DNA of 41,010 nucleotides. Origin: Deltaproteobacteria bacterium (GTDB taxonomy: Bacteria > Desulfobacterota > Desulfuromonadia > Desulfuromonadales > Geopsychrobacteraceae). How positions within the stretch are numbered: position 1 is the stretch's first letter; each line of letters begins with the position of its first letter. The DNA lies in assembly GCA_024279255.1 (NCBI GenBank), contig JAJRRT010000005.1, forward strand, positions 1-41,010, given 5' to 3'. Positions 17,279-25,440 of this stretch are shown here, piece after piece. The translations under genes and the position numbers were made by a program. The notes under the pieces are model-generated. The model did not search any database. It saw nothing but the letters and a program-made list of their open reading frames with translations, and was not told the origin of the DNA.

Positions 17279-17761
17279 TTATCCGGTTAGCCGCAGTGTC
17301 AGTCTACCGCTGGGCTCGCTGATCCGAATGCCTTCTGGCTCTATTGCGATAATAATGTTCTGTACTGCCACGGCGTGAAACCGGAAGGTGACAGGCGGCC
17401 TTGGGCCGCACTTGTTCGTTTGTCTCTTGAGCCGCCCGAGCGGATAGAGCGCCTTGAGTTTGATAGATGTGGCCTCAGCCACATCGACGATCTTACCCAA
17501 TACTCCGGGACCGAGTTTGATCGGCGCCAGAGTCAGGTCTTCGCGGCTCTTCGAGACCACAAGGCTGTGGGCGGCGAGGCGTATCGTCTCGGTGGCCGAA
17601 ATAACCCCTACCATCTGGTCACCCTCCATGACAGGAAACAGCGACGCTCCTAAGTCCGGATGACTGAGAAGGTCAGGTTCTGTGCTTTCCTCGCCCCACA
17701 CCGTGCCGACATAGATCGTGCCTGACGCCCCGCTCAACGTCACCATCAATGGAAGGCTCAT
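17279..17761 (-). CDS. Chimera: UbiX N-terminus joined to C-terminal half of a PpsC paralogue
   Basis: Residues 1-18 (MSLPLMVTLSGASGTIYV) copy the UbiX start. From about residue 41 (ASLFPVMEGDQMVGVISATE) the protein follows PpsC: second CBS half, then LAPIKLGPGVLGKIVDVAEA, LKALYPLGRL and a C-terminal domain. PpsC has QFPVMEGSQVVGIISGTE and LEPVKLGPGVLGKIADVVEA. The first CBS domain is absent. DNA similarity to the ubiX start covers roughly 50 bp including CAATGGAAGGCTCAT. It is an intact 160-codon frame 66 bp after ppsC, with AAAGG upstream, so it may be expressed. A recombination product with retained reading frame is the simplest explanation; function is unknown. Confidence 0.7.
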   Translation of the reverse strand: MSLPLMVTLSGASGTIYVGTVWGEESTEPDLLSHPDLGASLFPVMEGDQMVGVISATETIRLAAHSLVVSKSREDLTLAPIKLGPGVLGKIVDVAEATSIKLKALYPLGRLKRQTNKCGPRPPVTFRFHAVAVQNIIIAIEPEGIRISEPSGRLTLRLTG

Positions 17762-17827
17762 GTTCCTACGCCTTTCGCGAAAGGCGCAAAATTGATTTCG
17801 TTACGCTTCATAGGTGGCATGTCCGAC

Positions 17828-18508
17828 CTAGGCAGCATGAGTCTGTTTCTTGGCGCCAATCTCGCTGACCGGAAATCCCGCGATTTCCAAAGCGGAAACA
17901 ACATCCTCCACGTTCTGGATCTGAAAACGGAGGATGACCTTTTTCTCGGGGAAACCCTCATGCGATTCTTTATCGTGTCGTCGGAGGGGATAGATCGCTT
18001 GCAACACGGCGCCTGCGGCCTCGACGACATCGGCAATCTTACCTAGTACGCCGGGGCCGAGCTTGACTGGCTCCAGGGTTACGCCGGTGCGGCGCTCCCA
18101 GGCACCTAAAAGGTGCGCGGCCAGATGAAACATCTCAGTACCCGAGATGATGCCCACCACCTGCGATCCTTCCATGACCGGAAACTGACCGACTTTCAAC
18201 TCCCGTCCCAGCTGCAGACAATGCTCCACGGTATCCTCGGCCTGCACTGTCGCGGGGTTACGCACCATGATATCGCGCACCTTCAAGCGGGTAACGAAAA
18301 AATCTAATTCGTCTGGGCTCTGGGTACGCAGAACAAAGTGCCCCATACGCAGCATATTGGCGCGTGTCACCAGGCCTCGCAAACGCCCTTCGTCCACCAC
18401 CGCTAGCGCATGCAGGCTGTGCTCGCTGAGCATACGCTTTGCCTCTGAGACCAGCGTGTCGCTCGGAATTGTCATTGGACTGGTTTTCATCCAGTTTCGC
18501 ACAATCAT
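17828..18508 (-). CDS. ppsC: Phenylphosphate synthase subunit C, CBS-domain protein (PpsC-like)
   Basis: The start is ATG 18508 with AAGGAGA 7 bp upstream, overlapping the NUDIX stop as ATGA, giving 226 residues. Two CBS motifs are visible: VRNWMKTSPMTIPSDTLVSE to LRGLVTRANML (3-55), and VRDIMVRNPATVQAEDTVEH to VVGIISGTEMF (about 77-130). A C-terminal domain contains VKLGPGVLGKIADVVEA. In Thauera aromatica the third phenylphosphate synthase protein (about 24 kDa, CBS domains) stimulates the PpsA/PpsB reaction; size and context match. Assignment relies on the operon with ppsA and ppsB. Confidence 0.8.
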   Translation of the reverse strand: MIVRNWMKTSPMTIPSDTLVSEAKRMLSEHSLHALAVVDEGRLRGLVTRANMLRMGHFVLRTQSPDELDFFVTRLKVRDIMVRNPATVQAEDTVEHCLQLGRELKVGQFPVMEGSQVVGIISGTEMFHLAAHLLGAWERRTGVTLEPVKLGPGVLGKIADVVEAAGAVLQAIYPLRRHDKESHEGFPEKKVILRFQIQNVEDVVSALEIAGFPVSEIGAKKQTHAA

Positions 18509-19104
18509 GATTGATTCTCCTTCGTAGATGGCCATTGCGGCTCATCGAAGACAAGGTGACCAGCAAGCTGCGCCAGAGAAAGAGCTGCAACGGTCATGGC
18601 ATTGTTAATTTCGCCGCTAGCAATGCGTGCCGGAACCTCATGGGGGGTAAGCAACACCACCTCGATATCCTCGCCTGCATCAAGCTCTGGCTTGGTTTTA
18701 GGTCGCACGTCCTTCGCCAGATAAATCCAGACTCGGTTCGAGAGTAACGCTGGCTGTGGCCGCAATTTGCCAAGAAATAGCATCTCGTTGCCGGTGTTGC
18801 CGTAGCCGGTCTCCTCCGTCAGTTCTCGCAGTGTCCCCTGTTCCGGCCGCTCGCTGGTTGTGTCATAGAGTCCGCCCGGCACCTCAAGGCTGGCCTCACG
18901 CGAGCCGTGACGATACTGCCTGACCATGACCAGTTCGCCGTCGGTCGTGAGCGGTACCGCCAGCAGCCAGTCGACCATGTGGATTACATGAAAATCACAT
19001 TCGCCACCGGTGCGCGGCGAGCGGGCGCGATTACAGGAGACGCGAAATAAACCTGCATTGAAGACCGTTTTTGAATCAATCAGTGGCCAGGGTCGAATTA
19101 GCAT
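18505..19104 (-). CDS. NUDIX hydrolase (ADP-ribose pyrophosphatase-like)
   Basis: This 199-residue protein has a NUDIX box at 78-101 (GLYDTTSERPEQGTLRELTE then ETGY). Metal-binding RE, E and E residues are all present, but there is one extra residue between the first Gly and Glu. The N-terminal half (VRQYRHGSREASLEVPGG) is typical of nucleoside-diphosphate-sugar pyrophosphatases. It overlaps the upstream UPF0261 gene by 7 bp and ppsC by 4 bp, so translation is coupled. MutT-like genes also occur in Thauera-type phenol clusters, from memory. The substrate is unknown; trimming DMAPP to the monophosphate used by UbiX is a testable idea. Confidence 0.87.
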   Translation of the reverse strand: MLIRPWPLIDSKTVFNAGLFRVSCNRARSPRTGGECDFHVIHMVDWLLAVPLTTDGELVMVRQYRHGSREASLEVPGGLYDTTSERPEQGTLRELTEETGYGNTGNEMLFLGKLRPQPALLSNRVWIYLAKDVRPKTKPELDAGEDIEVVLLTPHEVPARIASGEINNAMTVAALSLAQLAGHLVFDEPQWPSTKENQS

Positions 19105-20354
19105 GCGGCCTCCGCGTCCTTGCTCCTCTCGTATAACTTCACAAATTCATCGACCGCAGCGCGGGCGAACTCTGAGGTATACAGGTGCAGGTCGAGCTCT
19201 TTGACGCGAGAAGGATCGTTAAGTTTCTCTTTGAGTCGCGTGACAAAGGCAGCATCGGCGGCCGGGTCGTAGAGGAGTCTGCCTTCCATATCCTGAGTAG
19301 ACCACCCCTTAAGTGGAACCAGAAAACTCCAGGGTCCTTTAGCCTCATTAAGTCGCGCGGCAATCGTCTCGGCCGCCTGACACAGTTCTTCGGTGGAGGT
19401 GCGGACCTGGGTGCGCAGCGAGTCCTGTACGTATTGGGGGCGGTCCTTGGTCTTTTCAAGCATATCGGGACGCCCACCGTAGGAGAGCATATCTAGACCG
19501 CAAGTCGACACGATCATGGGGATCCCTGATTCGATGGCCGCCTTCAGCCGATCCGGGCCCGCGTCGCGATTGCCCTTGAACAGATTTTCGACGATGCCGC
19601 CGGTACAGATATCGAGTACTCCCTGGAAAGCGCCGGACCGGATCATGTCCTCCATCGCCTTGTCGCCCTTACCCTGGGCGTGGCAAACTACCGGAATCAT
19701 CCCCGCCTCTTCAAGCATTCCAAGCGCAGACTGTACCGCCATCTCGCCAAACCCGAAGGAGCTGATGGCAATGACCGGTTTTTCAAAAACAAAATCGGTC
19801 CCCAGGGTGAGCTCGACCATGCCGCAGATGGCACCTGTCGCATTGGTGATCTGAGCTTTTAGCAGCGGATTCATTTTAACAATATCGAGAACCGTGTGGT
19901 GCATGGTGATATCGCTGGTGCCGACATATTGGCCAACATAACGAGGATGGGCGGCCATCGGAGACGCCATCAGCTTGGGCATGCCAAAGGGCAAACCCCT
20001 CATGACGCTGGTACCGACCAGTGACGATGTCCCGCCACCAACCCCGAAGACACCCTGGACTTTGCCTTCTTTCATCATATCGTCGACGATTGCGCGGGCA
20101 CCGCGAATCTGGTTTTCCATCGCGCGGTCACGATCAGAACGATAGTATTCGCGAACAGCTTCGATCGTCAGGCCGCCGCGCTGCGCTACCTGGTCACAGG
20201 TAATATCGCCAGGAAAAGGGGGAGGTTCTTCCATGCTGAAATCGAGGAAATATGCTCTGTGTCCACGTTGCTCAATCAACTCCTTGACGAAGATGATATC
20301 CTCACCCCGCGTATCCAGATTGCAAATGATAACGATGCCCTTTTTCTGGGTCAT
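19098..20354 (-). CDS. Tm-1-like ATP-binding domain protein (UPF0261)
   Basis: This 418-residue protein matches the UPF0261/Tm-1-like family in length and pattern. It starts with KKGIVIICNLDTRGEDIIFV, followed by FGVGGGTSSLVGTSVMRGLP, the PMAAHPRYVGQYVGTSDI segment, and ISSFGFGEMAVQ in the second half. Bacterial members have no settled function; plant Tm-1 binds ATP and inhibits a viral replicase. It lies between ubiD (64 bp) and the overlapping NUDIX gene. GAGGGAG precedes the start. Tight placement with ubiD suggests a pathway-linked nucleotide-dependent role, which is inference. Confidence 0.8.
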   Translation of the reverse strand: MTQKKGIVIICNLDTRGEDIIFVKELIEQRGHRAYFLDFSMEEPPPFPGDITCDQVAQRGGLTIEAVREYYRSDRDRAMENQIRGARAIVDDMMKEGKVQGVFGVGGGTSSLVGTSVMRGLPFGMPKLMASPMAAHPRYVGQYVGTSDITMHHTVLDIVKMNPLLKAQITNATGAICGMVELTLGTDFVFEKPVIAISSFGFGEMAVQSALGMLEEAGMIPVVCHAQGKGDKAMEDMIRSGAFQGVLDICTGGIVENLFKGNRDAGPDRLKAAIESGIPMIVSTCGLDMLSYGGRPDMLEKTKDRPQYVQDSLRTQVRTSTEELCQAAETIAARLNEAKGPWSFLVPLKGWSTQDMEGRLLYDPAADAAFVTRLKEKLNDPSRVKELDLHLYTSEFARAAVDEFVKLYERSKDAEAAC

Positions 20355-20418
20355 TTCTGTACTCCCTCTTTATCGTCTGAGGCTTGGCAGGCGGCCGGAG
20401 CCGCCTGCCGTTTTCCAT

Positions 20419-21942
20419 TTACTTGGCCTTTTTAACCTCTGCGGGTTTGGTTAGCCGATCAATCATGTCCGCTACGGGGCTTGACCCGGCAAAGCCGTAC
20501 TCGTTCCAGCGATCGGAAACCTTCTGCAACACTGTACGGTCCATAAAGATCTCGTTCGGCTTGTTTTTCCACTCGTAAGGTGTGGTGCAATCCATAATGA
20601 TGCGACTGACGACCTCGCGCGCTTCGATCGGCAGACCCGGATCGAGCGGGGTCGAGCGGCCGCGATTGATGATCTGGGTCGAACGCTTCGGATCGTAGCG
20701 GGTGGCCAGTGCCCACCAGACACGGTCCATGTCGTCTGCCTCGATATCATGATCAACGATGATGATCCCCTTGACGCCGTAATGTCCGGTGGTACTCCCC
20801 ATTACCGCATCAGCGACATGATTTGCGTGGCCTGGATACATCTGTTTCACTGAGACAATGACCCAGAAGCGACCGGTGGCCGCGGCCGGGAAGTAGACGC
20901 TTTGAATGCCAGGGACCTTCGCGGTTTCCAGATCGTGCCATAGTGTGGCGGTGCGGTTGAGCGACTGGACCATGTGGGTGTCGTTGATCGGCTTGCCGAC
21001 CGTGGTCGACCAGAAGACCGGCTTGGTACGGTGGATGATGCGCTCCACGCGTATCACCGGTTTGGGATAGTCCTTCATCTTGTTGCCCGAGTAATAACCG
21101 GTGTATTCGCCAAACGGTCCTTCCTCCATCAACTCGTTCGGATCCATCCACCCCTCGACAATGATCTCGGCGTTAGCCGGGAGTGTCAATCCGGTCAGAT
21201 CCGACTTGAAGACTTCGATCGGGCGACCGCGTAACGCGCCGCCCACGTCATACTCGTCGGTTTGAGCACTGACCAGGGTGGAACCGGCCAGGAACAGGAT
21301 CGGATCGCCCCCCACCACGTAGGCGACGGGCATCTTCTCGCCGCGTTCTTGATATTTCTTCATGTGGAAGTCGCCGTGCTTGCCGCTGATTATCTGTGAG
21401 CCGAGGATGTTCTTGCCCAGAACCTGTGAGCGATAGGTGCCGCAGTTTGTCCAGCCGGTATCCGGATCCTGGGTCACCAGGTAGCCGGAGGTGCCGAAGA
21501 AACGGCCACCGTCATCTGGATAAAACCAGGGTGCGGGAAAGTTTGCCAGATCGACCTCATCCTTCGGAATGGTGTTTTCCATTACCGCCGGATTGTCTAC
21601 GAACTTGGGTTTGATCATCTGCTTGGTGGTCAGCTCCATCCATTTTCTGGAAAGCTGACACATACTAAGCGACGGGTCTTGCTCCAGGCAGATAGCGATG
21701 CGTTCAGGTGTGGTGAAGGCGCTGGTGAAGACCGGAATCGTATGCCCTTTGACATTCTCATAGAGCATCGCCGGACCTTTCTGCTCTTCGTTAACCTTGG
21801 ATACGTGGGCGAGCTCAAACTTCGAGTCAACCTCGGCCTTGACACGATGTAATAATCCGTGAGCATCCAGTGCTGCGATGTAGCTACGAATGTCGTTGAT
21901 GGGTTTGGTTTCGATGGCTTTTAGTTTCGATTGTTCGCTCAT
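20419..21942 (-). CDS. UbiD-family carboxylase, probable phenylphosphate carboxylase
   Basis: This 507-residue UbiD enzyme has the prFMN/metal segment TNCGTYRSQVLGKN (165-178, Arg171) and EGPFGEYTGYY (274-284), with Glu274 and Glu279 spaced as in the Arg-Glu-Glu catalytic set of fungal Fdc1. UbiD proteins (de)carboxylate aromatic or acrylic acids using prFMN. With phenylphosphate synthase upstream and UbiX downstream, the likely reaction is phenylphosphate plus CO2 to 4-hydroxybenzoate. Thauera uses two UbiD subunits plus gamma and delta subunits; only one UbiD is present here. 4-Hydroxybenzoate decarboxylase is the alternative. Confidence 0.85.
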   Translation of the reverse strand: MSEQSKLKAIETKPINDIRSYIAALDAHGLLHRVKAEVDSKFELAHVSKVNEEQKGPAMLYENVKGHTIPVFTSAFTTPERIAICLEQDPSLSMCQLSRKWMELTTKQMIKPKFVDNPAVMENTIPKDEVDLANFPAPWFYPDDGGRFFGTSGYLVTQDPDTGWTNCGTYRSQVLGKNILGSQIISGKHGDFHMKKYQERGEKMPVAYVVGGDPILFLAGSTLVSAQTDEYDVGGALRGRPIEVFKSDLTGLTLPANAEIIVEGWMDPNELMEEGPFGEYTGYYSGNKMKDYPKPVIRVERIIHRTKPVFWSTTVGKPINDTHMVQSLNRTATLWHDLETAKVPGIQSVYFPAAATGRFWVIVSVKQMYPGHANHVADAVMGSTTGHYGVKGIIIVDHDIEADDMDRVWWALATRYDPKRSTQIINRGRSTPLDPGLPIEAREVVSRIIMDCTTPYEWKNKPNEIFMDRTVLQKVSDRWNEYGFAGSSPVADMIDRLTKPAEVKKAK

Positions 21943-22004
21943 TGTGTCTCCTAAACTGTTTGAATGATGTGAAATAACACCTAGAATGTTCGGCGATTTG
22001 CTTC

Positions 22005-23111
22005 TTAGTCCAAGCGCTTACCTTCCAGTAAGCTGGAAAGGATGTAGTCCATGGCCGATGTCCCCGCTTTGGCAGACACTGGCCTCGGCTTATCGCTCCA
22101 TACCGTTTCCGGGCGGGCCTGCAGAATGAAAATGTTGCCGCCGAACGGAAGGTCCTTATCGACAGCCCATTCAATGTCCATGGGCCGACCGTAATGGTTT
22201 TCGATCTGCTTGCCCATCCATGCCAGGGCAGTGATTTCATCATCCATCAGTGACTGTACCTTTTGCCGCTCAAGAGGGACCTCGATGGCCCGACTGACCT
22301 GCGTCTTGGTGTCGACCGTGTAGTAAATATCCTTATGTGAGATTGTCCGTTCGAGAATATCCAGGGTCACCTTGTTCACAATGAAGTTGTCGGGGGTCGC
22401 CTCGCCCGAGACCACAGATTCACCAAACCCATAGTTGGAATCGATGACAATGACCGAACGGTCACCGTTGGCCGGATGGAGCGTGAACATCACCCCTGCA
22501 GTAAATGAATTGGCCATTTTCTGAACGCCGACGCTGATCGCCAGCAGCTCATCGTCGAATTTTTCATTGGCCCGATAGGCAATGGCTCGCCCCGTGTAAA
22601 GACTGGATATGCAGCGGCGCATGTGGTGCAGCACTTCATCGGTGCCGCGGATCCAGAGATAGGTGTCCTGCTGACCGGCGAAGCTCGCTCCGGGCAAATC
22701 CTCTGCGGTGGCGCTTGAGCGAACCGCCACCGGAGCAGCTGGCAGGCAACTGCGGACTGAAAGCTTCCGGTAGAATTCGGCCACCATATCCTCAATTTCG
22801 GTGGAGAAGGGGTGGGCCTCAATCAAACCTCGAATCGTTGCACTGACATTCTCCAAGGCCTTCATGTCTTGAGTATCCAGACCCTTTAGCAGGGTCTGGA
22901 TTTCCGAATTGATGCCTGCCTCGGACATGAAGCGCCGGAAGCCTTCGGTGGTCAGGGCAAATCCAGGTGGTACTCGGACTCCGGCGTTGATCAATTCGCC
23001 GAGAGATGAGCACTTTCCCCCGACCAGAGGTATCGATTCCTTATGACAGTCTTCGAACCAGCAGACCAAAGGTAAATCAGCATTTTCTAAACCTGCTGAA
23101 CTCGTTTTCAT
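22005..23111 (-). CDS. ppsB: Phenylphosphate synthase subunit B (PEP-synthase ATP-binding domain)
   Basis: This 368-residue (about 40 kDa) protein equals the N-terminal nucleotide-binding part of PEP synthase. ESIPLVGGKCSSLGELINAG and VRVPPGFALTTEGF are near the start; AVRSSATAEDLPGASFAGQQ (about 128-147) and a C-terminal MDIEWAVDKDL follow. It lacks the phospho-His and PEP-binding domains. In Thauera aromatica the 40-kDa protein 2 transfers the beta-phosphoryl group of ATP to the histidine of protein 1. AAGGGG lies 6 bp before ATG, 18 bp after the ppsA stop. Confidence 0.88.
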   Translation of the reverse strand: MKTSSAGLENADLPLVCWFEDCHKESIPLVGGKCSSLGELINAGVRVPPGFALTTEGFRRFMSEAGINSEIQTLLKGLDTQDMKALENVSATIRGLIEAHPFSTEIEDMVAEFYRKLSVRSCLPAAPVAVRSSATAEDLPGASFAGQQDTYLWIRGTDEVLHHMRRCISSLYTGRAIAYRANEKFDDELLAISVGVQKMANSFTAGVMFTLHPANGDRSVIVIDSNYGFGESVVSGEATPDNFIVNKVTLDILERTISHKDIYYTVDTKTQVSRAIEVPLERQKVQSLMDDEITALAWMGKQIENHYGRPMDIEWAVDKDLPFGGNIFILQARPETVWSDKPRPVSAKAGTSAMDYILSSLLEGKRLD

Positions 23112-23129
23112 GGCTATCCCCTTCTTTAT

Positions 23130-24959
23130 TCAACGCTCAATGGAGACAGTTCCAGCCGTACCATCAATGCGGAGCAGCATGCCGGTTTTAATGACCTTCG
23201 TCGCATGCCCGGTGCCAACCACCGCTGGCATGCCATACTCACGGCAGACTATGGCCGCATGACTCATGATTCCGCCAACATCAGTTACACAGGCATTGAT
23301 CTTGGCAAAGGCAGGGGCCCAGGACGGCGAGGTGGTCGGTGAAACCAGAATCTCTCCCTCCTGCAACTCAATGATATCGTTAGCACTTTTACAAACCCGT
23401 GCGCGACCCTCGACGATACCGGGACTGGCGGCAAAGCCTTTCAATTCGGTGATACTCTCAAGATCAGTGTCATCTTGAATCTCCGACCAATCGGCCAGGG
23501 AGTTGTTGGTCACACCCCAGAGTACGATGGTGAAGGGTTCCTGGATCACCTCCGGCGCGGTGCCGATGGCAGCTGGTGCGCTCCAGGCCTGGAATTTTTC
23601 CATCACACCCTTGCGCCACTCAATCTCAGGCGGCCACACTGAAGAGCCGCGCGGCTTGACGCCGGTAGCCCAGGCGGTAACGACATCCCAGAGCCCCTGT
23701 TTAATCTCATCGCGGCGCAGATACCAGATGTCATCGATCTCTTTGATCAGACCGTGCTCCGTCATGATCGCCGCTACTTCGCGGATCTTCCCCCAGAAGA
23801 CCGAGTGGAACCAATGCTCGACGTAGAAAAGGTGATTTTCCACATAAGGGAAGACCGTCTTGGCTGTACTGAGCAGTTCGTCGAAGGTGTTGCGGTCCTC
23901 CTCGGTCGCGATCAGGGCGCGATACTCTGCAGTGATCCGGTCTCGTTCATCGCATACCTGCTTCATCGGGCGCTCGATGTCGGCGCCCTCCTTGAGCTTT
24001 TGGATATAGGTGGTTATTCCCATCAGCGGGATGTTCAGATCGTCGTTCCAACAGCGGTCTTTATGCGACCAGCCGGTGCCCGAGGAGATGTAAAACCAAG
24101 GGTAGCGAGCCTCTTCGAGAGCCGCGAGCCATTCCTGGCCTTTTGGCAAGTCCTTGAGCGTTATCTCAACCTCGGTCCACTCCTGGCTGGCGGTGATCGC
24201 ACCATCAATCCCCAGCTCGATAGCTTTGCGGGCCAGTTTCTTCAATTCATCATCGGAGCGGAACATAATCACGTCGATGCCCGAGATCATCTGTGTCACT
24301 CGCTGCAGTGGGATACTCGGAAACTGCTTCTGGACGAAATCGAGAAAGAAGACGTAGGCGGCGTAGCCTAGATTGAGAAATTCGAAGTGGTACTGCCAGC
24401 ACTTGATACCGAGGTTTATCAGATCGTCATAAGCCTTGATCAGGTGGTACCCCTCAGATTCGCCGACCCCTTCGATCACCACGCTGAGGTCCTCAAGCTC
24501 GGGCAAACGAGGAATCTGCAAGTCAGTAAGTTCCTTGATTGTGGCCTCAATTTTCACTTTCCACTTGGCTTCAAGTCTGTCCCAGTTTTTATAATAGTAT
24601 CCGGCGCGTTCCGTGAAGTTCGGTACGCGTCTGCCGATCTCTTCGGGGTCAGTTACTGGCACTGGCGAGATATAGACGTGGCCGTTGATGATACGATGAT
24701 CGACACCACGCACTGGGGGAACCTGGAAAATACGGTTGTTGTACTGGGAGAGAGCCAGATACCAGGCTTCATCCCAGATCGTATCGAAAGGGTAGATCGG
24801 TTCAGGGTAATGGAGACCATCGTAGAACCAGAATGATTTCTCCTCGTACTCCATGCGCTCCGGGTCATCGGTGGTGAACTGATACTGGTACGGATACATC
24901 CTCTCCCAGCCTTCGGTTCCGGGAATGTCTTTGACATCGTGCGGCTTTGGAAATTTCAT
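23130..24959 (-). CDS. ppsA: Phenylphosphate synthase subunit A (phospho-histidine subunit)
   Basis: The start is ATG 24959 (MKFPKPHDVKDIPGTEGWER) with AAGGGAC upstream, giving 609 residues (about 70 kDa). The C-terminus carries the PEP-utiliser mobile domain with the phospho-acceptor in GGIMSHAAIVCREYG; that His is residue 567, close to the phosphorylated His569 reported for Thauera PpsA. The long N-terminal part (about 1-500) is the phenol-binding/transfer region and lacks an ATP-grasp domain, which is supplied by PpsB. The complex makes phenylphosphate from phenol and ATP, the entry step of anaerobic phenol degradation. It is the first gene of the 14-gene - strand operon. Confidence 0.9.
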   Translation of the reverse strand: MKFPKPHDVKDIPGTEGWERMYPYQYQFTTDDPERMEYEEKSFWFYDGLHYPEPIYPFDTIWDEAWYLALSQYNNRIFQVPPVRGVDHRIINGHVYISPVPVTDPEEIGRRVPNFTERAGYYYKNWDRLEAKWKVKIEATIKELTDLQIPRLPELEDLSVVIEGVGESEGYHLIKAYDDLINLGIKCWQYHFEFLNLGYAAYVFFLDFVQKQFPSIPLQRVTQMISGIDVIMFRSDDELKKLARKAIELGIDGAITASQEWTEVEITLKDLPKGQEWLAALEEARYPWFYISSGTGWSHKDRCWNDDLNIPLMGITTYIQKLKEGADIERPMKQVCDERDRITAEYRALIATEEDRNTFDELLSTAKTVFPYVENHLFYVEHWFHSVFWGKIREVAAIMTEHGLIKEIDDIWYLRRDEIKQGLWDVVTAWATGVKPRGSSVWPPEIEWRKGVMEKFQAWSAPAAIGTAPEVIQEPFTIVLWGVTNNSLADWSEIQDDTDLESITELKGFAASPGIVEGRARVCKSANDIIELQEGEILVSPTTSPSWAPAFAKINACVTDVGGIMSHAAIVCREYGMPAVVGTGHATKVIKTGMLLRIDGTAGTVSIER

Positions 24960-25121
24960 TTCATGTCCCTTCTGATTAGTGAATACAACAAATAAACCGG
25001 TTGCTCTTTTCACCGGAAAGGCGCGGACATCTCAGGAAAATTCAAGACAAACAGTGTTTGAATTTCTCAAAAATAAGTCTGTATCCCGGCCGAGCTGGCT
25101 TTTGTTTGTCCTCTCATTAAG

Positions 25122-25137
25122 AGCACTAGATATGCCA
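25122..25137 (-). promoter_or_regulatory. Sigma-54 promoter of the phenol operon
   Basis: On the - strand the sequence TGGCATATCTAGTGCT matches TGGCAC-N5-TTGCW, with the essential GG and GC exactly 12 bp apart. Predicted transcription start is near 25111, about 150 bp before the ppsA ATG. It fits control by the sigma-54 activator at 6803. Confidence 0.6.
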
Positions 25138-25285
25138 AACACTGTTCTTTTATTGGAATTGGCAGGTTCGTGCCATGCCATAGATCTCCAATATAACCAA
25201 AGATATCGGAGGGTATGCAGGTGCTTACCCTCCTTGAAAAATGTCGTGGGTGGATCATCGTCAGCAGAAAACTGGTAATCAACGA

Positions 25286-25301
25286 TTGATCATTTCATGA
25301 T
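25286..25301. promoter_or_regulatory. XylR/DmpR-like upstream activator site 1
   Basis: TTGATCATTTCATGAT contains the palindrome ATCAT-TTC-ATGAT. It resembles the DmpR/MopR-type site TTGATCAATTGATCAA as recalled (12 of 16 positions). It lies about 180 bp upstream of the predicted start of the phenol operon and repeats 41 bp further upstream. Confidence 0.5.
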
Positions 25302-25326
25302 TTTTCTAGAGAACGGATCGAGGAAT

Positions 25327-25342
25327 TTGATCATTTGATGAA
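25327..25342. promoter_or_regulatory. XylR/DmpR-like upstream activator site 2
   Basis: TTGATCATTTGATGAA matches the recalled DmpR/MopR-type site at 14 of 16 positions. It is 41 bp (about four helical turns) from site 1, placing both on the same face of the DNA, as expected for cooperative activator hexamers. It is about 220 bp upstream of the predicted start. Confidence 0.55.
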
Positions 25343-25440
25343 CTGTCGATTGCAAAAAGCTGTTGGCATCTCGACGAGGGGGAGACAATCGTGGTGGTTG
25401 ATCATGGCAGGCACTTTTTCATCATCCAAAGGGAACCTCT

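Noticed and set aside
25159..25176. TGGCACGAACCTGCCA on the - strand as the sigma-54 promoter of ppsA
   Set aside because: GG-to-GC spacing is 11 bp, not 12; the box at 25122-25137 has correct spacing and lies closer to the gene.
25380..25420. Third activator site around TTGATCATGG
   Set aside because: Only the left half-site is present; the right half does not match the other two sites.
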